From: Polytrichum commune
Taxonomy: Eukaryota > Streptophyta > Polytrichopsida > Polytrichales > Polytrichaceae
Length of the DNA: 64,000 bases
NCBI GenBank assembly: GCA_950295325.1
Contig: OX485804.1
Location: forward strand, 48,050,001-48,114,000
Reading direction: 5' to 3'
Shown here: positions 1 through 9,611 of the stretch, piece by piece
Layout: each line of letters begins with the position of its first letter
Position numbering within the stretch: position 1 is the first letter of the stretch
The notes under the pieces: model-generated
Databases searched by the model: none
What the model was told of the DNA's origin: nothing
What the model saw: the letters and a program-made list of their open reading frames with translations, nothing else
Position numbers and translations under genes: made by a program

Positions 1-2106
1 CATGAATCCACCCCACTGCCTGTATCGGAAATGCCAAAACGCAAGCCAGTGGTTCAAATGGTGGAGGCCAGCGTCAGAGGTGGCACCCGAAGATGTCCAC
101 CAGGCTTTGATTGCCAAGTAACGTGTTTCAGCCTCTGCCACAGACCGTGCATCTTTGTACTGCATACACAATTTCTTGTGTTGATCTTGCAATTCGTGCA
201 CGATGTATTGTTTGGTGTGTTTTTCTAGGGATTGCGCCCAGTGGAAATAACACGTTCGCTCGCAGCCTTCCATGGGTATCTTTGGGTCTCCGGATCCGTA
301 GATGATGCGCACAACGTTCCAATTGGCTTGCGCACTATCAGCCATGAAACCTTTGAACTGCGGCTTGTGTATTCCATGCCTACCCATGACATGGTTAAGG
401 TTCTTCCAGAAAACGAGTTGAGCATCTTTGTCCTCAGACTGGAAATCACAGCAAACAATGGTGAGTACACGTTGGTAAGAGGAGTCGTACACGTGGCAGG
501 CCATGGTGGTCCAATTGGCAACTCGTTTGACGTGGTCGAACATCATCCAGGAGTGCTCTAAATCGCCGCTAGGTTGCATTCGGCGGACAAGGTCAACACC
601 GCTGCCAGGTCCCACCTCAGACATCTTGAATATGAAGACCTTGTCGGAGTCGTCACCTTGGCCTGGAAACATGTTTCGTTGCACGTAGGCCCAATTTCTA
701 AGCCCTCTGAGCTTAGTGATGCCATCAAGAACACCATATCTGCGCAAATACTTGAAACTGTAGACACGGTTTTTTAAGTTAGGGGAATTGAGCTCCTTGC
801 AACATTGGAAGATAGGCTCTAGCTGTTCGAGAGAAAGTAAGGTGGGAGGGTCGTCTTCTTCGCGGAACAAGACGTTACCTAAAACATCCTTGGACGTTTC
901 CAAAACTATTTTGGAAATGGTAGCCTGTGGGTTGCGCTCAACATGTTGTTCGATAAAATCGTCGATTATCTTCCCCGTGCCCCTATAGTCTCCTACCTTG
1001 ACATGATGTTTATGGTTGCCTACATGGATGCAAGCACGCTCTTGCGTATCATCTCCAAAAACGTAAAAGATTTTTGCATCACAAGAAGCTACACAAACAG
1101 GAGGTTCTTTACAGATCTTACAGACTAATGTTGAAGTTGGAGGTGGAGCGTCTGCAACAGGGAAAACATCTTTGGAAGAACCTTCGAACTCGACCTCGTT
1201 CACTCCATATGCGCGTTCAGGCCGCTGCAGAAACCCACATGTGGGATTGTGGCATTGAAGATGACCTACACAGTTAGACGACCGGAATGACAGCCCCAGC
1301 GTGTTACTGATGTTAGTAGTCATAGTCTTTGTCCATATATGGCCATCGTAACGTTTGTCCATACCTTCCATAGATTTAGCATTCTTATGGAGGGCAGATG
1401 GAAGTGTGGGAGGAAGAATGAAGATTACATCCCCATTGAACGACGGTGGCAGGAAATCCACAATCTCAGTACGGATGGAATCATAATTCAGCTTTTTAAG
1501 TACTGACTTGCTTCCAGGCATACTACCCAGGGAACGAAGGGAGGGAAGAATGTTTATGAGTTTAGTAGTTTGCGAAGGTATAAGGGAAGGAGTAGTCCTA
1601 CGTGAATCTTGAGAAGATGAGGGAGATGGACGCTTAGCACTAGACCGGATTGATGGATGGGAAGGCCTCCCCTCTTCATCAGAAGAATCAGACAAATCGA
1701 TGCTAACGCGGAGACCTGGTTCGATCTTGACACGAGACAGTAAGGGGGCTTCAGTGCACAGTGTGGAGGAACTGCGAGGAGTGAGTAGGACTGTAGTCGC
1801 GTTCATGGACTCCGACAAGCCAAAGACGCGATACCTTCCGGGCTTGAGTTTCCAAACGCGAGCATTATTGTCTAACGTTACGGGCTGGACATATAAGGAA
1901 TAAAGGACATTTCGAGTATCCGGATCGACAACATCTGTCTCTAACCACAAGCTATTAGCATCGAAACCATAACGAATGGATAGCCACTGGGGAGTGAGAT
2001 CAGCGGTTCCATCAGGGCCAGGAGGTATGCATGTAGGGATAAGAGATCCAGGAGAAACAAGTTCGATGACATCGACGAGTGGAGCTTGGACAGCAGCGGA
2101 AGACAT
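1..2106 (-). CDS. MULE-like transposase, locus A (5' part, runs off window)
   Basis: Read on the minus strand from ATG at 2106, the frame stays open for 702 codons to base 1, so the 3' part lies outside the window. The product aligns along its length with the decayed copy at 14.8-17.0 kb. Recognisable stretches in order are a Ser-rich linker after KPGRYRVFG, paired Cys motifs (CVGHLQCHNPTC, then CKIC), ITKLRGLRNW, a first candidate catalytic Asp in WMMFDHVKR, a second in FMADSAQANWNVVR, a CYFHW motif, and FWHFRYRQWGGFM at the edge. The DD spacing followed by C-x-x-H resembles Mutator-like (MULE) DDE transposases, which cut and rejoin DNA in the nucleus. The C-terminal SWIM finger seen in the other copy would lie beyond the window. 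A p1 gene lies upstream on the same strand and a divergent gene starts at 3351. The long open frame suggests recent or possible activity. Confidence 0.72.
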   Translation of the reverse strand, partial: MSSAAVQAPLVDVIELVSPGSLIPTCIPPGPDGTADLTPQWLSIRYGFDANSLWLETDVVDPDTRNVLYSLYVQPVTLDNNARVWKLKPGRYRVFGLSESMNATTVLLTPRSSSTLCTEAPLLSRVKIEPGLRVSIDLSDSSDEEGRPSHPSIRSSAKRPSPSSSQDSRRTTPSLIPSQTTKLINILPSLRSLGSMPGSKSVLKKLNYDSIRTEIVDFLPPSFNGDVIFILPPTLPSALHKNAKSMEGMDKRYDGHIWTKTMTTNISNTLGLSFRSSNCVGHLQCHNPTCGFLQRPERAYGVNEVEFEGSSKDVFPVADAPPPTSTLVCKICKEPPVCVASCDAKIFYVFGDDTQERACIHVGNHKHHVKVGDYRGTGKIIDDFIEQHVERNPQATISKIVLETSKDVLGNVLFREEDDPPTLLSLEQLEPIFQCCKELNSPNLKNRVYSFKYLRRYGVLDGITKLRGLRNWAYVQRNMFPGQGDDSDKVFIFKMSEVGPGSGVDLVRRMQPSGDLEHSWMMFDHVKRVANWTTMACHVYDSSYQRVLTIVCCDFQSEDKDAQLVFWKNLNHVMGRHGIHKPQFKGFMADSAQANWNVVRIIYGSGDPKIPMEGCERTCYFHWAQSLEKHTKQYIVHELQDQHKKLCMQYKDARSVAEAETRYLAIKAWWTSSGATSDAGLHHLNHWLAFWHFRYRQWGGFM

Positions 2107-2299
2107 TGAGAAACAATTTGACAATGTAATGGGAGAGGGAATTTGCAAAAGAGGGATCGAAAAGAAACAATGGGATATATACATGAGAGGTTGATGAAGA
2201 CGTTGGACATCCCAGACATGTACAAAATGTAGTCAGAAAATGTTTGGTTAAATATGAGAAATAATAATAACCTGTATGAACAGGATTGTGAACAATAAA

Positions 2300-2731
2300 T
2301 CATGGAGTGCCAGACGAAAATGGGGCCTTTGCCATATGGGGCCCTTTGCCATATTTGTCACCGTCATGTTTATGACAATGGTCAATCCCTAAACTACGAA
2401 TTGCAGTGCATCCTACGCAATCGAGTTTCTGACCTTTGGCATTCCTGAATATGGATCTAGAGTAAGTGCCAGGTTTAATAACACCTGCTCTAGAATATGC
2501 ATGAATCTTGAAAGTAGACTTGTTCTGTATCAGTGTTGCATCAACTGCCTGCAAAGATGGAGTCTGTGGTTTAGGAACGACGACCGCCGGAGTAACTGAG
2601 CAGTCAGGTGGGTTGAGAATCTTCAGGTTGTTGACGCCTGGAGAACCATCGAATGAAAACGTGGTGTGAATTTGCGATGAACTAGGAGCACCTAATGGAG
2701 CAAGGCTTGGGAGACGTGAGTCAGTACCCAT
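2300..2731 (-). CDS. p1, small Cys/His protein of the MULE-like element, locus A
   Basis: A 143-residue ORF starting MGTDSRLPSLAPLGAPSSSQ. The homologous ORF at 14,094-14,522 has the same start, length and reading frame although the nucleotide sequences differ, which suggests protein-level constraint. The middle is Pro/Ser-rich. A conserved KPGTYSRS block precedes a C-terminal Cys/His cluster, C-x2-C then GIDHCHKH, then GDK-x-GKGPH. The DHCHK core recalls the treble-clef/HNH region of endonuclease VII-type proteins, but the second Cys pair of that fold is missing, so a nuclease role is only a suggestion; a small zinc-binding DNA or protein adaptor is equally possible. It lies about 190 bases upstream of the transposase ATG and could be a separate small gene or a 5' exon of a longer transcript. 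A conserved TATA element precedes it. Confidence 0.6.
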   Translation of the reverse strand: MGTDSRLPSLAPLGAPSSSQIHTTFSFDGSPGVNNLKILNPPDCSVTPAVVVPKPQTPSLQAVDATLIQNKSTFKIHAYSRAGVIKPGTYSRSIFRNAKGQKLDCVGCTAIRSLGIDHCHKHDGDKYGKGPHMAKAPFSSGTP

Positions 2732-2782
2732 TGGAGAAGAATATGATGAGATGACATGAAAAAAATGGTACCAATAATCGGG

Positions 2783-2793
2783 TATTATATATA
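2783..2793 (-). promoter_or_regulatory. TATA element of p1/transposase promoter, locus A
   Basis: TATATAATA on the minus strand about 55 bases before the p1 ATG. The same element sits at the same distance in locus B (14,034-14,040). The surrounding sequence is also conserved between loci, including CTATTAATTGATCT further upstream and the ATTCTTCTCCA leader next to the ATG. Confidence 0.55.
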
Positions 2794-3245
2794 CCTTGGG
2801 TAGACACCAATATCCAAATACATGACAACCTATTAGATCAATTAATAGTCAATATTTATTCATGTCAATTCTAGACAACATGTTTCATGTAGGATTAGAA
2901 TGTACTCCAGTAATAGTCATTACCTTATGACCCCTAAATATGATACATGTCAGTATAGACTAATTTTCCTACGAACTAAAAAATAACTCATTCTTGATAA
3001 CCTAATATATGCTACGCCGAAATGATGAAGGTAAACCCTAAAGGTGTATGAACCTTTTATGGAAACATATGATAATTTGAAAATTTATGGAGGCCGTTAT
3101 TGTCAAGGGAGATGCGTAAATATATCGACAAATTCAAAATAGATTAGTAACCGATGTCAGTGTTGTCAGTGACCTAATCTCGGATACCGCGTTTTATTAA
3201 ACGCGGGATTATAATTTGATGACGTAGTTTCCTAGAAATTAAATA

Positions 3246-3252
3246 TAAAGGA
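3246..3252 (+). promoter_or_regulatory. TATA-like box for the divergent gene, locus A
   Basis: TATAAAG about 100 bases before the ATG at 3351, on the opposite strand to the p1 promoter. With the element at 2783-2793 it makes the 620-base interval 2732-3350 a bidirectional promoter region. Confidence 0.35.
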
Positions 3253-3350
3253 AAGGGATTCGGTGGACTAGGTCATTCAAATACAAGTTGTGTTGTAGTT
3301 CGTTTTAGGGTGTTATCATTGTTCTACAAATTTGTGTAGTTTGATCAGCT

Positions 3351-4037
3351 ATGGAGCCAACTATGGAGGGTACGAGTAGTAAAACAGACAAAGTGAATGA
3401 GGGAGGGCGGGGGAGGAAGAAGAAGAGAGGTGGTATAAAATTCAGTGGAGCCAAGGCTTTGCGACGGAAAGCGTTGCGGAAGAGGGATGCCCCGGGTTCT
3501 TGCGAAGACGATCGAATAGTAGATGAAGTAGATAAAAACGATGAGGACGAGCCAGGAATGTTTAGAAAGACTATCGAGATGCGGCCGTTGAACTTGGATG
3601 CTGTTGTTGAAAATGTTGATGGTGAAGAAGAAGACGATGGAGGGGAAAATGACAATGAAATTGAAGAGCAAGAATGTAGAAGGCCCTCATCATCGAGGAG
3701 TGATTCTTTGGGATTCGAACATGACAGTGATGAAGAAGGGATCGATAAAGTTGTAAGTTCCAAGACCCTAAAGCCTTGAAAGATGAGTATTAAACCTAAG
3801 TCATATTCTACCTTGCGTTGATGTGTATAGTACGAAGAAAGTGAGACACTGGTTGGTGAAATTTTTGGGCAGCAAGACGAGCACGGAAGTGCTGCAATTG
3901 AGGGCGCACCCAACGAAGATCAAGTCGAAGAACGCGATGTGATGGACTGCAAGAAACTAGGAGAGGAAGAAGAATTAGATGAAGGATTCCTGGTACTTAT
4001 CCCAAACCCTGGAAATTCGATGTTTATGATAATTTGA
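3351..4037 (+). CDS. Divergent gene of locus A, N-terminal exons
   Basis: Exon 1 is 3351-3752 (134 codons, phase 0) and ends in front of a GTAAGT donor. A TATAG acceptor leads to exon 2 from 3831, which can read to TGA at 4035-4037 or use a GTACTT donor after 3992 (54 codons, phase 0). The N-terminus is very basic (RGRKKKRGG, RRKALRKR); the rest is strongly acidic (GEEEDDGG, EEEELDE). No fold is recognised. The position, the basic-then-acidic layout and the short phase-0 exons match the start of the methyltransferase gene of locus B (13,724-12,970), although the residues barely align. I infer it is the 5' end of the same kind of gene, cut off near 4.35 kb by the foldback element. A further possible exon starts at 4198. 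Confidence 0.5.
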
Positions 4038-4197
4038 CGATGGATTAGGAACACATGTTGGGTAGATGTCATAAGGATATATTACGATTGTTTATATCGA
4101 TTGTTGGTCACCTGATTATAGATGTCTTTCTTAGGCAGTTGACGATGAAACGATGTTACTCCATTATTTGCAAATTTGACTCTATAAATGTTAACAG

Positions 4198-4339
4198 ATG
4201 GAATACAACCATAATATGGATGATAAAAAGTACACATCCAGTAAAATCACATATGGTGATTGTGAGGGAGAGGATTGTAAGGTGGAACCCATTCCATCTT
4301 ATAGTGACTTGCAATCTAGTTCTGGTAGCATTAGAATGG
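4198..4339 (+). other. Possible further exon of the divergent gene, locus A
   Basis: After an AACAG acceptor the frame MEYNHNMDDKKYTSSK is open and ends at a GGTAGGC donor-like site directly before the foldback element. It is acidic like the upstream exons. How it would join to 3831-3992 is unclear, because 4140-4190 also offers acceptor-like sites. Confidence 0.25.
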
Positions 4340-4357
4340 GTAGGCATCTAGTTCTCT

Positions 4358-4811
4358 TGCCGCCTGCCCGGAGGGGCGGGGCAGGGTTCGGGAGACTTTG
4401 GAACTCAACCAGCTAAAATCCGGCCCTTCACAACTTATACCGGTTTTTTCAGAATTTGTCCGGTTGCAAACTTGCTGCCATTAATTAGGACTGGCCAATA
4501 TCCTATAATTTTTTTTCGAGTGCCGGTTAATTTATTCTTCATTGTAATGACAACCGGCCAAAAACTTGGGCATGTGTTAAGTAGGAACAACACATGCCCA
4601 AGTTCTTGGCCGGTTGTCATTACAATGAAGAATAAATTAAGCGGCACTTGAAAAAACATATTATAGAATATTGGCCGGTCCAAATTAATGGCAACAAGTT
4701 TGCAACCGGTCAAATTATGAAGAAACTGGTAGATGTTGGGAAGGGCCGGATTTTAGCTGGTTGAGTTCCAAAGTCTCCCGAACCCTGCCCCGCCCCTCCG
4801 GCAGGCGGCAG
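4358..4811. repeat. Foldback (long inverted-repeat) element
   Basis: Two arms of roughly 220 bases are near-perfect reverse complements around a centre near 4582. The outer ends carry the GC-rich sequence TGCCGCCTGCCGGAGGGG and the inner ends CTTGGGCATGTGTT. The arms include ACCGG-rich blocks and AATTTATTCTTCATTG. Transcribed, it would form a hairpin of about 450 nt, a plausible small-RNA source. It lies exactly where the two divergent genes of loci A and B meet. Confidence 0.8.
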
Positions 4812-5010
4812 TGTCCCAACTCTGTTTGGGAGTTCGGGACGAGGGAGGCTGAGGGAAGTGGAGGTAAGGCGAGGGGAAGTCGGAGGAGGGAGGCGAGGGG
4901 ACGTCGGAGGAGGGAGGCCGAGGTTAGATTTTTCAAAAATGGAGAGACTAGAGGTGACATTTTTCAAAATGTTTTTTTTTTGGATGTCGGATGTCGGATG
5001 TCGGATGTAC
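4812..5010. repeat. GA-rich low-complexity stretch with short tandem GATGTCG units
   Basis: Imperfect repeats of GGAGGAGGGAGGC at 4850-4920 and four tandem units of GATGTCG at 4982-5008. The latter abut the splice donor of the last methyltransferase exon of locus B. Confidence 0.5.
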
Positions 5011-5343
5011 TGCCGATGTCAAATGCAGACGGTTCATCCCCCACCACTCCTTGTGAATTTCAAATCCGTAGGACTTGCAGTATCCGAGTATGTTTGATTT
5101 TGTGCTCAATTGAAAAGGATGAATGATGATGAGTGCACCACCATCCTGGAGGTGTTGGTCGGCAAAATCAAAAATGGGCTCCAGCCATTCCTTAGAATCC
5201 TGGTTCCATAAGGGCACAGATGAAATAAGGTTCGAAATACCTGGAACTGGGAGACCTTCTGGTTGGTCCACAAGGATCAAATCCACACAAGGGTGGTTTC
5301 CAGAAGATCCTTTGTACGCACACCTTTTATCAGATGAATGCTG
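5011..5343 (-). pseudogene. Methyltransferase gene exon 10, motif IV region
   Basis: 111 codons, phase 0 at both ends. DLILVDQPEG sits where beta-class amino-methyltransferases carry the catalytic [DNS]PP[YFW] loop (motif IV), followed by EWLEPIFDFADQHLQDGG and a GALIIIHPF strand, the usual pattern of a strand after motif IV. The intron that follows starts at 5010; the motif I exons expected next are missing here but present at 33,148. Confidence 0.5.
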
Positions 5344-5896
5344 CTAAATGAGCAATTCAATGCATGTAAGAAACGTAACAATTTCAAAAGCAAACAGAAA
5401 TGGAGAACTAAACACTACCAGTTGCAAAACATAACCACATCAGATGGGCAAATGAGAATAAAGATACCTTAGAAATAAAAGCTTTGAGGTCATCATAGAG
5501 GGGCGATAAACTGCCCGATTCACCGCCAAGGACCTCAAACAATGATGAATTAAGAATGACCTCATCATTCATGCAATTGGCCTCCTCTGTGAGATCAACA
5601 ACCGGCAACTGGAAACACTACTAGAAAATCATGACCAAATCAACAGAAAATCAACAGATTTGTGTTGATTTGGGCACTGCAATGACCTATTTCACTGAAT
5701 TTGTAACTTCTTGCCAAAACCAACAGTTTGGTGCCTATTTTTTGTTGATTCGAGTAGTACAATGGCCAAATCAACAAAACTCACGCAAAATTAGAATCTT
5801 TACAATATTCCATTATCCTTTTGGAAAATTTTTCGAGTATTTTGAAATCTTTTTAAACCATTCGAATCTTTTGGAATCTTTTGGAATCTTGAATAC

Positions 5897-6447
5897 TACT
5901 AAATACTGTAAATAATATATTGCAAATTATACTATAAATAATATAGTGCAGGGTATACTATAAATAGTGTATGCATATTATATTATAAATAGTATATTAC
6001 ATAATAAAGTATAAATAGTATATTACATAACATAGTATAAATAGTATAATCTGTAATATACTAAAAATAGTATAATCTGTAATATACTTAAGATAGTATA
6101 GTTTAAAATATACTATAAATAGTACAATCTGCAATATATTAAAAATATGATATGATATATTATACTATAAATAGTGTATTCTGAAAGACATTATTTATAG
6201 TATAACTTGCAATATATTATTTTTAGTATATTTTTGAAGATATGTTAATATTATATTTTAGAATATAAGTAAATACTACATTTCAGAATATATGTATATA
6301 GAACATGTCAAAATATACGTAAATAGTATGTGTCAAAAAACACATAAATAGTATATTTCATAATATACATAAATAATCTATTTTAGGATATACGTATATA
6401 CTAAGAATTTATTTAAATAGTATATATCAAAATATATTGTAAATAGG
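5897..6447. repeat. AT-rich array of short palindromic units
   Basis: About 20 to 25 degenerate units of 20-25 bases built on TACTATAAATAGTATA and variants, many self-complementary. It lies within the CACTA element. No coding capacity. Confidence 0.65.
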
Positions 6448-6467
6448 TTTGAAGTGTTCCTCACATA

Positions 6468-6924
6468 CAGTCTACCCTCTATAAATGTTAACCTCCGGGA
6501 GTGGATCAAAGTTAACATTTATAAAGGTGTTAACATCTAACAATCATAAAATTATTTTTTTGAGCAATATACAAATCTTAACATTTATAAATATAAGCAA
6601 TTGTGAAGAGTGCTTGTGAGAGAATACCATTCATAAAATTGCAAACCCAATTAAAACTTTATTTCAATATCAAGTTTACAAATCATGGGTGAAGTATGAA
6701 TCAATGGTTCTTTGGTAATTGAATGTGTAGTCTTTATCATCCACCTCATGGTTGTATTTCATTTGTTAACATTTATAAAGTTAAATTTACAAAGAAGGGA
6801 GTACCATTTTGTTAACAATTAACACGTTTAACATTTATAGTGTGCAATATGTGGGGAGTAGAAGAAAGTTAACATTTAGAGAGGGTTAACACTTATAGGT
6901 GTAACATTTATGGAGGGTGCACTA
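6468..6924. mobile_element. Tigger/pogo-type MITE
   Basis: The left end is CAGTCTACCCTCTATAAATG and the right end is an imperfect reverse complement (ACATTTATGGAGGGTGCACT), flanked by TA dinucleotides. Internal copies of GTTAACATTTATA recur. The end sequence and TA target resemble the larger Tigger element at 31.4 kb. It is nested in the CACTA element. Confidence 0.6.
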
Positions 6925-6959
6925 TAAAAGGGTTTAAAGCACTCCCTTTATATCAAGAA

Positions 6960-7110
6960 AGTGTGTTGACTTGGTGGTTAGAACCACCAAGTGGGAATCC
7001 CAAGGTTGGGGGTTCCAATCCCTTGGCCCGCAACTATGACCTCTAGCCTAGCCTAGCAAGCCTAGGCGAGTATGTTGGAGTTGATGGGGACGTAGTTTGT
7101 GCTGTGGTAG
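6960..7110 (+). repeat. Possible tRNA-derived SINE
   Basis: A TGGTGGTTAGAACCACC stretch resembling a Pol III A box is followed about 40 bases later by GGGGGTTCCAATCCC, resembling a B box. There is no clear tail or target duplication. Confidence 0.25.
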
Positions 7111-7865
7111 TAGTCTGAAATTAATTTTTTTTGCCCGAACATCCAGGCCGTAAAAAATAAAATTTTCCGGAAAATCCGGAAAGTAAAAAATTGATTTTTA
7201 TTTTTATTTTTGTTGGTAAACTTTTGATGACCAGATCAACAGAACAGATCAACAAAACCGTGTTACAGAGTGTCCAGGTCAACGCGTCCTAAGTAACAAC
7301 CGCGACCAACATTTTTTTGTTGATCCGGACGCAAAATTTTCTACTAGTGAAAAAAAGCTCATATGAGGTGTCCCTCTTAGTACCCCTAGCTGAAACTGAG
7401 CGAATCTGGGAACCAGAGTCCACGGTTGGACTAGGTTGCACATGACTTATCATTTCTACCTCTACAGGAGTTGACACCTTCTTCTTGCCTTTCTTCGTCG
7501 ATTTTGCAGCTGCTTTCTGCTGCCTCTCCAACTCCTTCAGGTGAGCTTTTTCTTCTGCCTCCTTCACCTTGAGGGCTTTCTTGCGGTCCTCTTCAATCCG
7601 CCTCTTCAGTGCCTTAGCCCTGTCGTTGTCATCCTCGATGCCCTTCAAGTCCTGCATCTCCTCTCCAGACTCTCCAATAGCCTCGCGTGATTTCCTCAAT
7701 TCCATCTCAAAAGGTGGGGGTGTAATGTGTAGCACAATCGAGATACCACGCGCCAGAAGCAAGGTGTGAAGTCGTCCATGTCCTCTGCTGGGCAGCTGTG
7801 AACATGCATGCAGCGTTGGACCGGTTCAACCAAGTACTCAAGAAGAGCGGCAAGAAAGCAAACAC

Positions 7866-8101
7866 CTGAAGAGGACTTTTCTCACAACAAGGTCCGTTCC
7901 CTTGTATCCCTGGAAATCATCAATTTTCTTAAAGCAGTCGTGACCGCGAAACACCGAGACAAATGCATGGTCCCAAAGCGCGATCCTGCATTCCTCAATA
8001 TATGCAGCCAAAGCTAGAGGCTCGGAAGGCACAGACATGTCGATGGGGATGCGATCCTGTTGAACTATGTCCTCAAACATAGTTGTCGCATTATCGGAAA
8101 T
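7866..8101 (-). pseudogene. Methyltransferase gene exon 8, locus B
   Basis: 236 bases starting in phase 0 at a CAG acceptor and ending in phase 2 at a GTGTTT donor. It encodes MFEDIVQQDRIPIDMS, CRIALWDHAFVSVFRG and a KGTDLVVRKVLF strand. No family is recognised. It may form part of the methyltransferase core or a target-recognition region. Confidence 0.4.
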
Positions 8102-8118
8102 CTGAAAGTAAACAAATT

Positions 8119-8993
8119 ACACAATGCTCCTTAGAGTGCCTTCATAGTTGAACTAAACCCACATGAAATCAGAATATAAACCAAAATCATTTAAACCCCC
8201 CTACCCTCCCCTTAATTCCTATCAACCTCGAATTCCAAAATAGTGGTATCGGACCAGAATGCTCCCTAGAGTGCCTGGATAGTTGAACTAAACCCACATG
8301 AAATCAAAATATATACCAAAATCATTTAACCCCCCCTCCCTAACCTGCCCTTAATTCCTATCAACCTCGAATTCCAAAATAGTGGTCTCGGACCAGAATG
8401 CTTCTTAGAGTGCCTTCATAGTTGAACTAAACCCACATGAAATCATAATATAAACCAAAATCATTAACCCCCCCCCTAACATCCCTTTATTTCCTATCAA
8501 CCTGAAATTCCAAAATAGTGGTCTCGGACCAGAATGCTCACTAGAGTGCCTTCATAGTTGAACTAAACCCACATGAAATCAGAATATAAACCAAAATCAT
8601 TTAACCCCCCCCCCTAACCTGCCCTTAATTCCTATCAACCTCGAATTCCAAAATAGTGGTCTCGGACCAGAATGCTCCTTAGAGTGCCTTCATAGTTGAA
8701 CTAAACCCACATGAAATCAGAATATAAACCAAAATCATTTAACCCCCCCCCCCTAACCTGCCCTTAATTCCTATCAACCTCGAATTCCAAAATAGTGGTC
8801 TCGGACCAGAATGCTCCTTAGAGTGCCTTCATAGTTGAACTAAACCCACATGAAATCAGAATATAAACCAAAATCATTTAACCCCCCCCCCTAACCTGCC
8901 CTTAATTCCTATCAACCTCGAATTCCAAAATAGTGGTCTCGGACCAGAATGCTCCTTAGAGTGCCTGCATAGTTGAACTAAATCCACATGAAA
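8119..8993. repeat. Intronic minisatellite, about 7 units of 135-139 bp
   Basis: Each unit contains TTGAACTAAACCCACATG, ACCAAAATCATTTAA, a C-run of 6-10 bases, CCTATCAACCTCGAATTCC and GTCTCGGACCAGAATGCT. TTGAACTAAA recurs at intervals of 135, 139, 136, 138, 139 and 137 bases. It fills part of the intron between exons 7 and 8 of the locus B methyltransferase gene. Confidence 0.9.
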
Positions 8994-9611
8994 TACCACA
9001 CAACTTGCTCAATGCATGACCTCAATGCCCAATGATATGCACCACAAAATTTACACCAACATATTCAAATGGACTTAAGATCAAGGTCTACACATGTAAG
9101 GTTGAATATAACCTATCCTCATATATAGCTCCCCCCATGTCTTATTTCAAGAGTGGAAGTTAACTTAAGTTCTAGATAGCTCTATCTAATTTCAGTTAAT
9201 TAATATCTAGTTATCTAAGGTATACTTTGATACATCCACATTAGTTATCTAGTTTCCATATTGCTAGTTTCCATATGTGTTGAGGTTGCACTTAGTGTAT
9301 AGGTTCAATAGGGCACAAACTAGGCCTTTCATAATCCAAAGCAAGCATTGGAGGTCAATTGGTCAAGCTTGCGGCAAAGGTAGTGATGTTCGGAAGAGGC
9401 TTTGAATACCATTTCACCCATCTATGAAATGGTGTGTCCATAAAAGCAATGCTATATAAATTGGAAAACACTTAACCCTTATAGCTCCAAGGAGCCCATA
9501 GTACAACCCAAAGTGTGTGGGTATTATTTCCTTAATTTTCCAAGTTCTCTAACTTCAATTTCAACATTGCAAACTGTGTCGGAAAATACTGAAGTTTCAA
9601 GATATTCATAC
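8994..9611. other. Remainder of the exon 7-8 intron
   Basis: AT-rich sequence in which I see no gene, repeat or element end. Confidence 0.4.

Larger units (their letters stand above)
5616..7349. mobile_element. Non-autonomous CACTA transposon
   Basis: The ends are CACTACTAGAAAAT on the left and, reverse-complemented, CACTAGTAGAAAAT on the right, with a 3-bp AAA target duplication (5613-5615 and 7350-7352). CACTA ends and a 3-bp duplication are diagnostic of the CACTA/EnSpm superfamily. No transposase frame is visible in the 1.73 kb. Subterminal repeats of AAATCAACA/GTTGATTTGG type occur at both ends. It sits inside a coding exon of the locus B methyltransferase gene and is itself host to a Tigger-type MITE and an AT-rich palindromic array. 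Confidence 0.85.
5468..7787 (-). pseudogene. Methyltransferase gene exon 9, split by a CACTA insertion
   Basis: The exon reads from 7,787 (acceptor CCCAG) to 7,350, is interrupted by the CACTA element at 5,616-7,349, and resumes at 5,612, ending in phase 0 at a GTATCT donor after 5,468. Removing the element and one copy of the TTT target duplication restores a continuous frame. It encodes a hydrophobic strand (GISIVLHITPPP), then a long charged coiled coil (ALKRRIEEDRKKALKVKEAE), a Lys-rich patch (AAAKSTKKGKKK), and an acidic segment (VVDLTEEANCMNDE). Confidence 0.5.

Noticed and set aside
3305-3913. 202-codon Ser-rich minus-strand ORF
   Set aside because: Antisense of the acidic divergent gene; composition is the complement of Glu/Asp codons.
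7289-7762. Frame ending in FTSRKFCVRINKK taken as a natural C-terminus
   Set aside because: Those residues come from the CACTA terminal repeat, not from the gene.
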